A program made the translations under genes and the position numbers. A DNA stretch of 64,000 bases from Alphaproteobacteria bacterium (lineage in GTDB: Bacteria > Pseudomonadota > Alphaproteobacteria > Sphingomonadales > Sphingomonadaceae). The notes under the pieces were generated by a model, which saw nothing but the letters and a program-made list of their open reading frames with translations, searched no databases and was not told the DNA's origin. Shown here one piece after another: positions 36,991 through 44,587 of the stretch (positions within the stretch are counted from its first letter, which is position 1; each line of letters opens with the position of its first letter). The stretch is from NCBI GenBank assembly GCA_030424845.1, contig JAUHWC010000001.1, positions 310,001 to 374,000 on the forward strand. The letters run 5' to 3'.

Positions 36991-38181
36991 TCAGCGCAGG
37001 CTCACCACATTGTCGCTTTCGCGCGGATCCGGCCGATCCCCGCGATAGAGGCTGGCCATCGGCTCGTCCTCGACAATGAAGCCCAGCGTTGCACCGAACC
37101 CGTTGAAGCGGGTGGCCATGGCTGCGCCGTAAGCACCAAGCATGCCGATCTCGATGTAATCACCGGCCTGGATGTCCTCGGGCAGCATGAAGGGCCCCTT
37201 CATGAAGTCCGCATCATCGCAGGTAGGACCATAGAAGGAGAATTCGGCCAGCGGCTGGGTAAGGTCATCCTCCAGCGCCACGACGGGGAAACGCCATGCA
37301 ACATGGGCTGCATCGAACAGCGCGCCATAGGCGCCGTCGTTGATGTAGAGTTCATCACCGCGGCGCTTTTCGACCTTCACGATCAGGCTGGAATACTCCG
37401 CACAAAGCGCCCGGCCGGGCTCAGCCCAAAGCTCTGCCGAATAGGAAATCGGCATCGCCTCGAAGTGGCGGTGGATCTGCGCGAAATAGTCTTCCATCGC
37501 GGGCGGATCGAGATCGGGGTAGATGCTGGGGAAACCCCCGCCGACATCGATGATGTCCACGGTCACGGCCGCCTCGGCAATTGCCGCGCGCACGCGCTCC
37601 AGCGCCTGGACGTAGGCAAAGGGTGTCATCGCCTGGCTGCCGACGTGGAAACAGATGCCGAGCGCATCGCAATGCTGGCGGGTGGCCTGCAGCAGCGGCT
37701 TTGCGTCCGCAAGATCGACACCGAACTTGGACGCCAGCGACAGCTCGGAGTGCTCGGAGGACACCCGCATGCGCACCAGCAGGCGCAGGTCCTGCGCGGA
37801 ATCGGTAGCTTCGACGACCTTCGCCAGCTCTTCCATCGTGTCGAGGCTGAAGGTGCGCACGCCGTGCTGCTGATAGGCTTCGCGGATCGCGCTCTTCGTC
37901 TTGACCGGATGCATGAAGCACAGCTCGGCTTCCGGCAGCACTTCGCGCACCATGCGCACTTCGCCGATAGAGGCGACGTCATAATGCGTAACGCCTTCGG
38001 CCCACAGGATGCGAATCAGGTCAGGCGAGGGATTCGCCTTGACCGCATACATCGCGGTGCCGGGAAATTTCTCGGTGAAGAAGCGCGCCGCGCGCGCAGC
38101 AGCATGCGGGCGATTCAGGATCACCGCCTCATCCGGCGAAATGGCGCGGACTACAGCCTTTGCGTCAGGATAGGTGTGCAA
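36991..38181 (-). CDS. Fold-III PLP-dependent ornithine (or lysine/ornithine) decarboxylase
   Basis: A 396-residue alanine-racemase-fold decarboxylase, the eukaryote-like type found in Alphaproteobacteria, making putrescine (or cadaverine). PLP-lysine Lys48 lies in YAVKANP. Conserved motifs follow: HYDVASIGE, HPVKTKSAIREAY, FHVGSQ, DIIDVGGGFPSIYP (phosphate-binding glycines), WAEPGRALC and FYGPTCDDADF with the active-site Cys. Start is TTG 38181. A deoxyhypusine-synthase-like gene lies about 2 kb away, and together they could make homospermidine. The leader (38182-38338) may hold a regulatory RNA. Confidence 0.9.
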   Translation of the reverse strand: MHTYPDAKAVVRAISPDEAVILNRPHAAARAARFFTEKFPGTAMYAVKANPSPDLIRILWAEGVTHYDVASIGEVRMVREVLPEAELCFMHPVKTKSAIREAYQQHGVRTFSLDTMEELAKVVEATDSAQDLRLLVRMRVSSEHSELSLASKFGVDLADAKPLLQATRQHCDALGICFHVGSQAMTPFAYVQALERVRAAIAEAAVTVDIIDVGGGFPSIYPDLDPPAMEDYFAQIHRHFEAMPISYSAELWAEPGRALCAEYSSLIVKVEKRRGDELYINDGAYGALFDAAHVAWRFPVVALEDDLTQPLAEFSFYGPTCDDADFMKGPFMLPEDIQAGDYIEIGMLGAYGAAMATRFNGFGATLGFIVEDEPMASLYRGDRPDPRESDNVVSLR

Positions 38182-38338
38182 CTCAAGGGACCCCCAGGAC
38201 GTTAGTACTCACAAGCTGCCTTGCGGTTGGAAGTCCCCTTGGGGCAGCGGAAAGGTGCATATAGAGCCGCGAAATCTGGATGCAAGAACAAAGCACATGC
38301 CTTGTCCACGCATTATCGCCCGCAAGGTTCCGAAAAAG

Positions 38339-38887
38339 TCAGAAGCGCACATCGGGCACGGCATCGACCACACCCTTTTCGCTATCATCCAGCTGGTGGA
38401 AATCAGCCTCGCGAAAGCCCAGCATGCCGGCAAAGACGACCGCAGGAAATGACTGGATTCCAGTATTATACCGCGATACCGCGGCATTCAGCGCACGGCG
38501 CGCTGCGGCCAGCTTGTCTTCCACATCGCCCAGTTCGCGCTGCAATTCCTGGAAGTTGGCGGAAGCCTTCAGGTCGGGATAAGCCTCACCCAGCGCGAGC
38601 AGCTTGTCCAGCGCCACGCGAAGCTGCGCCTCGTCCCCTGAAGAAGGCGATCCGCTGGCCGCGGTATTGCGGGCGGAAATGACGGCATCGAGCGTGTCCT
38701 GCTCGTGCGCGGCATAGCCCTTCACCGTGTTCACGAGGTTGGGAATCAGGTCATGCCGCTGGCGCAGTTGCGCGTCGATGTCGGCCACGCCCTGGTTGAT
38801 GTTCTGCCGCAGCGCCACGAGCCGGTTGTAGATGCCGATGACCACGAAGGCCAACAGCACAAAGATGCCGAGAAGTATCCATTCCAT
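38339..38887 (-). CDS. LemA-family protein
   Basis: A 182-residue protein with one N-terminal membrane helix (WILLGIFVLLAFVVIGIY) followed by the LemA signature NRLVALRQNINQGVADIDAQ, LRQRHDLIPNLVNTVKGYA and YNTGIQSFPAVVFAGMLGF. The C-terminal domain is predicted helical and cytoplasmic or periplasmic. Function unknown; LemA genes often pair with a membrane protein of the DUF3137 type, which here is transcribed divergently 77 bases away. Confidence 0.93.
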   Translation of the reverse strand: MEWILLGIFVLLAFVVIGIYNRLVALRQNINQGVADIDAQLRQRHDLIPNLVNTVKGYAAHEQDTLDAVISARNTAASGSPSSGDEAQLRVALDKLLALGEAYPDLKASANFQELQRELGDVEDKLAAARRALNAAVSRYNTGIQSFPAVVFAGMLGFREADFHQLDDSEKGVVDAVPDVRF

Positions 38888-38964
38888 AACGCCCCCACTA
38901 CTCTACCCCTGTTAACTAAAAGTGTGCCATCATTGGAAAAGAACGGAAAGGGGGGACGTGGCGC

Positions 38965-39909
38965 GTGATCGAGCGGCCGAATGTGGACGAGCTTCTGGCA
39001 GGCGAACTGGGCCAATGGCTGCAGGGGCAGGCCCAGGTGCGCGATGTGGCCCGCGAGAAAAGCAATTCGCGCCTCGTGATCGCTGCCTTCATCGTGCTGC
39101 CGCTTGCCGCCTTCCTGCTGTTCGGACCCGGTTTCAGCGGTGCGTTCAAGATGTGGATCATCGCGGCTGCGGCGATGGGTGCGGGATGGTGGGTCTATTC
39201 CCCCCGCGCAAAGGCCATCAAGCAGACCAAGGAAGGGATCAACAGCGCGCTGGCCCGCGCGCTGGGGCTGGACTATGCGCATGACACCGAAGCCGGACTG
39301 GGTTTCGCGCGCGCCCATGCCTTCAGCATGCTGCCCAGCTTCGACCGCTCCAGTTTCGAGGACATGTGGAGCGGAGAGATCGGCGGGCGCCGCTTCACGC
39401 TGCACGAAGCCACGCTGAAGCAACGGCGCAGCAATGGCAAGAACACCCGTTACGTGACCGTCTTCAGCGGCCCGGTGATGACCATCACCTTCGATCGCAG
39501 GTTCCACGGTATCACCTTGCTCGAACGCGCGGGCAAGCATCGCAACTTCCTGTTCTTCGGCGAGAAGGACACGCTGAAGGTGGGCGACAGGGAATTGCGC
39601 AAGGTGGACATGGTTCACCCCGAATTCGAGGACGAGTTCACCATCTATTCGACCGATGCGGTGGAAGCGAAGCACCTCGCCCACCCCAGCTACGTGGAGC
39701 GGCTGATCGCCCTTGAGCAGGCCTTTTCAGGCAAGAAGATCCGCGCCCTGTTGATGGACGGAGAGATGACCGTGGTGCTGGAAACGCGCAACATGTTCGA
39801 AAGCGGCGGCATGGATGCCAACCGTGACCGCGAGATGATCGAGACCTGTATCGACCAGTTCATGTCGATGGCAGAACTTGCCGCCACGCTGAACGAACCG
39901 GCGCGCTAA
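38965..39909 (+). CDS. DUF3137-domain membrane protein
   Basis: A 314-residue protein starting at GTG 38965. Two adjacent membrane helices lie at about residues 36-70 (VIAAFIVLPLAAFLLFGPG and MWIIAAAAMGAGWWVY), followed by a soluble domain of about 240 residues with the DUF3137 pattern (YVTVFSGPVMTITFDRRFHG, VHPEFEDEFTIYSTD). LemA-DUF3137 pairs recur across bacteria, suggesting a shared, unknown envelope role. A strong terminator follows at 39923. Confidence 0.87.
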   Translation: MIERPNVDELLAGELGQWLQGQAQVRDVAREKSNSRLVIAAFIVLPLAAFLLFGPGFSGAFKMWIIAAAAMGAGWWVYSPRAKAIKQTKEGINSALARALGLDYAHDTEAGLGFARAHAFSMLPSFDRSSFEDMWSGEIGGRRFTLHEATLKQRRSNGKNTRYVTVFSGPVMTITFDRRFHGITLLERAGKHRNFLFFGEKDTLKVGDRELRKVDMVHPEFEDEFTIYSTDAVEAKHLAHPSYVERLIALEQAFSGKKIRALLMDGEMTVVLETRNMFESGGMDANRDREMIETCIDQFMSMAELAATLNEPAR

Positions 39910-39922
39910 CGGGAAAGGCGGC

Positions 39923-39970
39923 AATCGTTGCGGGCGGCCGGGCCACCCGCAACGATTACCAAATTTTTCA
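39923..39970. terminator. Strong terminator hairpin between convergent genes
   Basis: AATCGTTGCGGG (39923-39934) pairs perfectly with CCCGCAACGATT (39946-39957), followed on the plus strand by AAATTTTTC. It separates the DUF3137 gene from the convergent deoxyhypusine-synthase-like gene. Confidence 0.8.
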
Positions 39971-39975
39971 GGACA

Positions 39976-41031
39976 TCACTTGTCGAACAGCCTGGCCCAG
40001 CGACGCTTGTCGCGGGTCTTCCAGTACTCGCGGTGATAGGCATCGGATGCCAGCAGCGGCATGACCGAGCCGGCTTCGGCAAACACCATCTGCTCGATCG
40101 CGGTGGACACCTTGCCCCAGCTCGCCGCTTCCTGCAGCGTGGATGAGGAACAGGCACCATCGCGCACGTCCGCCACGGTGATCTGCACGGCATACTTGTG
40201 CACCGACACGTCCTCATGGCCGAGGATTTCGGCGCAGACGACGGTGTCCTGGATGAAGTTCTTCGGCACACCGCCACCAATCATCAGGAGGCCGCTTTCG
40301 CCGCCCTTGATCTTGATGTCGGTCAGCTCGCGGAAGTCGGCCACGGCATCGATCATCAGGTAGGGTTCGCCCTTGGCCATCTGGTCGACCTGGTGCTTCA
40401 CCAGGCCGAAACCGGCAGAGCTGTCCACAAAGGCCGGGCAGAAGATCGGCACGTCATGCTCATAGGCGAGCTTGACCAGGCTGTTCTCCTTCTTGCCGTG
40501 TTCGGCCAGGTATTTGCCCATCTCGCGGATGAAGGCACGGCTGGAATAGGCGCGCGGCTCAAGGCTGTTGGCGATCGTATTGATCGTGAAGTCGCAATCC
40601 TGCAGCTGCTCTTCATCGATATAGGTATCGTAGATGCGGTCGATGTAGAGCGAACGCAGCGTGTCGTCGTCCGGCACTTCATTGGCCTGGTAGTGCTTGT
40701 GGCCGAGCCCTTCGAAGAAATCCATGTCGACGATGGTGGCACCGGTGGCCACCACGCAATCGACCATGTTGTTGCGCACCAGCTCGGCATACAGATCCAT
40801 GCAGCCGCCTGCACTGGTGGAGCCGGCGATGACCAGGAAGATGGTGCAGTCCTTGTCCTGCAGCATCTGGTTGTAGATGCCGGTGGCGCGAGCCAGGTCA
40901 CGGCTGGTGAAGCTCATCTTGCCCATGGAATCAATGATCGGTCGCGCATCGAAGCTGGTGATGTCGATGTGTTCCACCTGCGTCGAAAGTAGCTCTGCCT
41001 TGCGCGTATCGTTGATCTTCGAATCGGTCAT
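39976..41031 (-). CDS. Deoxyhypusine-synthase-like protein (putative homospermidine synthase)
   Basis: A 351-residue NAD-dependent enzyme of the deoxyhypusine synthase family. Bacteria lack eIF5A, and bacterial members commonly make homospermidine from putrescine. The core motifs include FLVIAGSTSAGGCMDLYAEL, CVVATGATIVDMDFFE, AGFGLVKHQVDQ, and GGGVPKNFIQDT carrying the lysine that forms the enzyme-imine intermediate. ATG 41031 has a GGAG site; longer in-frame readings up to 41631 have no support. With the ornithine decarboxylase 1.8 kb away it suggests a local polyamine pathway. Confidence 0.88.
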   Translation of the reverse strand: MTDSKINDTRKAELLSTQVEHIDITSFDARPIIDSMGKMSFTSRDLARATGIYNQMLQDKDCTIFLVIAGSTSAGGCMDLYAELVRNNMVDCVVATGATIVDMDFFEGLGHKHYQANEVPDDDTLRSLYIDRIYDTYIDEEQLQDCDFTINTIANSLEPRAYSSRAFIREMGKYLAEHGKKENSLVKLAYEHDVPIFCPAFVDSSAGFGLVKHQVDQMAKGEPYLMIDAVADFRELTDIKIKGGESGLLMIGGGVPKNFIQDTVVCAEILGHEDVSVHKYAVQITVADVRDGACSSSTLQEAASWGKVSTAIEQMVFAEAGSVMPLLASDAYHREYWKTRDKRRWARLFDK

Positions 41032-41154
41032 CGTCTTCAATTCTCCTGTCCGTGTGCCCGGGACAACGGGTGGTATCATGCGTTGGTTCCGCGGGTGCGG
41101 GGCGCGCGCCATTAGGTGCTGGCGTGTCTTTGGTAAAGCAGTAATAACGCGCCC

Positions 41155-42129
41155 ATGGCGAATTCCCAGCAGCAACGTGAACCAACGCGGGCCGGCGTGC
41201 TGGCCGCAGCGCGAAAGGTGGCTGAAATCCTGCCCGCCACCCCCTTGATTCCATTCGACATTGGCAACGCCAAGGTCTGGGTGAAGGCAGAGTGCCTGCA
41301 ACCCATCGGCGCCTTCAAGATCCGCGGTGCCTGGCACCGGCTGAGCGCCATGGACGAAAGCGAGCGGGAAAGCGGCGTGGTCGCGGTTTCCAGCGGCAAC
41401 CATGCGCAGGGCGTTGCCTGGGCCGCGCGGCGGCTGGGAATGGCAGCCACCATCGTGATGCCCAGCGATGCCCCGCCCATCAAGCTTGGCCGCACGCGCG
41501 AACTTGGTGCAGAGGTTGTGACCTATGACCGCATGACCGAGAACCGCGAGGAGATCGCGCAAGCCCTCGCCGCCGAAAAGAGGGCGACTTACGTCCATGC
41601 CTTTGGCGATCCGTGGGTGATCGAAGGGCAAGGCAGCGCGGGGATCGAAGTGCTCGCGCAGCTGGCCGAACAGGGCGCCCCGCCGCCGACCCGGATCCTC
41701 GCTTGCTGTGGCGGTGGCGGCCTTTCGGCAGGGCTTGCCCTTGCCTGCCCCGATGCCGAGATCGTGCCGGTGGAACCTGAAGGCTGGGACGATGTCTGCC
41801 GATCGATCGAGACGGGCGAGATCCAGTCGATAGGCGACAACCCGCCGCTCACTGCCTGCGATGCCTTGCAGACCTTCCGCACCAGCCCGATCAACTTTGC
41901 CGTGCTGAAGGAACGCTGCCCCTATGGCCTGCGGGTGAGCGAGCAGGAGGTGCGCGAGGCGCAGCGTTTCGCCTTTGCCGAGTTGCGGCTGGTGCTGGAA
42001 CCCGGCGGCGCGGTGGCGTTGGCGGCTGCGCTTTCGGGCAAGGCAAGGCTCGACGGGACAACCGTCATCATGCTCACCGGCGGCAATGTCGATCCGCAGC
42101 AGTTCTGCCGGAGCCTGTGGCCAGCATGA
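41155..42129 (+). CDS. Threonine ammonia-lyase/serine-threonine dehydratase family, short form
   Basis: A 324-residue fold-II PLP enzyme. PLP-lysine is Lys55 in GAFKIRGA; SSGNHAQGVAWAA binds the substrate carboxylate, and CCGGGGLSAGLALA the PLP phosphate. There is no C-terminal ACT regulatory domain, so it resembles catabolic TdcB, serine racemase or the short threonine dehydratases rather than feedback-controlled IlvA. The exact substrate cannot be assigned by sequence alone. Transcribed divergently from the deoxyhypusine-synthase-like gene. Confidence 0.85.
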   Translation: MANSQQQREPTRAGVLAAARKVAEILPATPLIPFDIGNAKVWVKAECLQPIGAFKIRGAWHRLSAMDESERESGVVAVSSGNHAQGVAWAARRLGMAATIVMPSDAPPIKLGRTRELGAEVVTYDRMTENREEIAQALAAEKRATYVHAFGDPWVIEGQGSAGIEVLAQLAEQGAPPPTRILACCGGGGLSAGLALACPDAEIVPVEPEGWDDVCRSIETGEIQSIGDNPPLTACDALQTFRTSPINFAVLKERCPYGLRVSEQEVREAQRFAFAELRLVLEPGGAVALAAALSGKARLDGTTVIMLTGGNVDPQQFCRSLWPA

Positions 42130-42210
42130 CCGGGCGGAAAAAGGGTTTCAATTGACAATCTAATTGGCGATCCGCAGTCTCCGCTCCGCAACAGGGAAAG
42201 GAGAGGCCCG

Positions 42211-42633
42211 ATGAACACCGAAATACTCGCTCCAGCCGCGGTGCTGGTCGCATGGTCGCTGGTGATGCTGCTGTGGATGGCGGCAACGCGGCTGCCCGCG
42301 CTGGCCAAGCTGGACCTGCCGCCCGAGAAATCGCGCGGAGGCCGTGGCAGTGACCTCGATGGCGTCCTGCCCGATGAAATCCAGTGGAAAGCCCATAATT
42401 ACAACCACCTGATGGAACAGCCGACCATCTTCTATGCCCTCGTCATGATCTTCGCGATCGGCGGCGCTGCGCATACCGATATCTGGCTGGCGTGGGCCTA
42501 TGTCGCGCTGCGCGTGATCCATTCGCTGTGGCAGGCAGTGGTCAACACGATCCCCGTGCGCCTTTCGCTGTTCGTGATATCCAGCGTGGTGCTGGTCGTC
42601 ATGGCAGTGCGCGCGGTGATGCTGACTCTCTAG
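42211..42633 (+). CDS. MAPEG-family membrane protein
   Basis: A 140-residue protein with four predicted membrane helices and the MAPEG signature NYNHLMEQPTIFYALVMIF. The family includes microsomal glutathione S-transferases and related membrane enzymes of lipid or xenobiotic metabolism; bacterial members are mostly uncharacterised. A GGAAAGGAGAG site precedes ATG 42211. Confidence 0.88.
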   Translation: MNTEILAPAAVLVAWSLVMLLWMAATRLPALAKLDLPPEKSRGGRGSDLDGVLPDEIQWKAHNYNHLMEQPTIFYALVMIFAIGGAAHTDIWLAWAYVALRVIHSLWQAVVNTIPVRLSLFVISSVVLVVMAVRAVMLTL

Positions 42634-42734
42634 GAAGGCAAGGCAAGGGACTAGGCAGTTATCCCGAAGTGCCGATTGAGGGGCGGTAAGCGCAGCGACG
42701 GTAAGGCAATGGGCAATTCCAGCGGAGTTGTCCC

Positions 42735-43185
42735 ATGGCCCATATCCTGATCGTCGACGATGACGAGATCGTTGCCGAATTGGCATCCGAGGTCCTATGG
42801 CCACGCCTGCGGCTGGGTGACCGATGCTGCGGCAGCGGAGAAATTGCTGTCATGGCGGAGGCCCGACCTGATGCTGCTGGATGACAACATGCCCGGCGAA
42901 AGCGGCACCACCCTGCTGCGCCGCTTGCGCCTGTCGCCCGAATTCTATGACCTGCCCGTGATCATGTTCACCGCTGCCTGCGGCACGAGCGATGAACAGC
43001 GCGCCCGCCATGCCGGGGCGCAGGATTATATTCGCAAGCCGATGAACCCCAAATTCCTGGTCTGGCGGGTCAACGAAACACTGAAATCGCGTGCCAACCG
43101 CCCGAAGCATCGCAAGCTTGAGGAACTGGCCGAGTTCCAGTTGCACCACCGCAGCGAACAGCAGCCGCGGCAGGTCTTCATCTAG
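42735..43185 (+). pseudogene. Single-domain response regulator with a frameshift
   Basis: Begins MAHILIVDDDEIVAELASEV, the acidic start of a receiver domain. The reading frame then breaks near 42794-42796 and resumes in the next frame as YGHACGWVTDAAAAEKLLSW, followed by the phospho-acceptor motif LMLLDDNMPGESG, the conserved Thr region VIMFTAACGTSDE, and the Lys of DYIRKPMNP. Removing one C from GTCCTATGG restores a continuous receiver of about 149 residues. No output domain follows, so it would be a CheY-like single-domain regulator. As written it ends early, hence an error or a broken gene. Confidence 0.7.
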
Positions 43186-43192
43186 GCGCAGG

Positions 43193-44578
43193 TCAGCCGA
43201 GCAATTCCATGTCGCCGATGAAATCCTGCGTCCAGCGCAGCACATTGTCTTCGCGCACGGTGCCGATCAGCTTGTTGTAGCGATCCTTGCGCTCTTCCAG
43301 CGGCATGTCGAGGGCAAGGCGAATGTTGTGCGCGAGGTCATCCGGGCTGTGCGGGTTGACGAGCAATGCGTCCTGCATCTGTTGCGCTGCACCGGCAAAG
43401 CGAGACAGTACCAGAACGCCGGGGTCTTCCGGGTCCTGCGCCGCGACATATTCCTTGGCGACAAGGTTCATGCCGTCGCGCAGCGGAGTGACAAGGCCGA
43501 TCTTCGATGCGCGATAGAAGCCGAACAACTCTTCCTGGCTGTAGCCCTTGTTGACATATCGAATTGGGACAAGGTCCACGTCCGAACGCGCGCCGTTGAT
43601 CTGGCCGCACTTCTGTTCAAGCTCCTCGCGGATCTTCTGGTAGGAGCCGATATCCTCGCGGCTGGGCGGCGCGATCTGGATGAATACGAGGTCTTCCACC
43701 CGGTCCTCGTGCTCGTCGAAGAAGCGGCCGATGCCGTCGATGCGCTCGGGAATGCCCTTGGAATAGTCCAGCCGGTCCACGCCGATCATGCAGGTGCGCC
43801 CGCGAAGGGAAAGGGACAGCCGCTCCTCGGCGTGCTTCGCCTCGTCCGTCGCGCCCTTCTGCATGAAATGGTCGTAATCGATGCCGATGGGATAGGCGCG
43901 GGCGATCGTGGTCCTGCCGTCCAGCGTGACCGTGCAGCTGTCCCGGTCGACCTCGGCCCCCAGTTCCTTGGCGCAATAGTGCAGGAAGCTTTCCAGCCAG
44001 GTGTCGTTCTGGAAGCCGATCAGGTCGTAATGCAGCAGGCTTTTCACCAGCCGCTCGTGATAGGGCAGCGAAACGAACAGGTTGGCCGGCGGCCAGGGGA
44101 TGTGCAGGAAGAATCCCAGCTTGTTCTTCAGGCCGCGTGCGCGCAGCCGCTCGCCCAGCGGCATCAGGTGGTAGTCATGTACCCAGACGAGGTCGCCATC
44201 TTCCACCAGCGGCAGGACGCTCTCGGCGAACCGTTCGTTGACACGCTCATAACCCTTGCCGAATTCGCGTTCGTATTCAGTCAGGTCGATGCGGTAATGG
44301 AACAGCGGCCAAAGCGTGGAGTTGGCATAACCGTTGTAGTATTCCTCAACATCCTGCTTTTCGAGATCGATCGTGGCCGTGGTGACGCCGTCCGATGAAC
44401 GCTGGACGTGGATATCGCCCGTGAATGCCTCGCAATCCTGCCCCGACCAGCCGAACCAGATGCCGCCATTCTTCCTGAGCGCGGAATTGAGCGCGCCGGC
44501 AAGACCGCCTTGCGCACCCGCGGCACCGCGCGCCTTGGGTACGGCAACCCTGTTCGAAATGACGACTAACCTGCTCAT
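43193..44578 (-). CDS. otsA: Trehalose-6-phosphate synthase (alpha,alpha-trehalose-phosphate synthase)
   Basis: Joins UDP-glucose and glucose-6-phosphate to trehalose-6-phosphate. The 461-residue GT20 enzyme has the N-terminal loop NRVAVPKARGAAGAQGGLAG, the substrate-binding segments VWVHDYHLMPLGERL and DRLDYSKGIPERIDG, and FVSLPYHERLVKSLLHYDLIGF, each shown in part. It is the last gene of the otsB-GH15-otsA operon. Trehalose commonly serves as an osmoprotectant or desiccation protectant. Confidence 0.96.
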   Translation of the reverse strand: MSRLVVISNRVAVPKARGAAGAQGGLAGALNSALRKNGGIWFGWSGQDCEAFTGDIHVQRSSDGVTTATIDLEKQDVEEYYNGYANSTLWPLFHYRIDLTEYEREFGKGYERVNERFAESVLPLVEDGDLVWVHDYHLMPLGERLRARGLKNKLGFFLHIPWPPANLFVSLPYHERLVKSLLHYDLIGFQNDTWLESFLHYCAKELGAEVDRDSCTVTLDGRTTIARAYPIGIDYDHFMQKGATDEAKHAEERLSLSLRGRTCMIGVDRLDYSKGIPERIDGIGRFFDEHEDRVEDLVFIQIAPPSREDIGSYQKIREELEQKCGQINGARSDVDLVPIRYVNKGYSQEELFGFYRASKIGLVTPLRDGMNLVAKEYVAAQDPEDPGVLVLSRFAGAAQQMQDALLVNPHSPDDLAHNIRLALDMPLEERKDRYNKLIGTVREDNVLRWTQDFIGDMELLG

Positions 44579-44587
44579 TCTTGCCCC

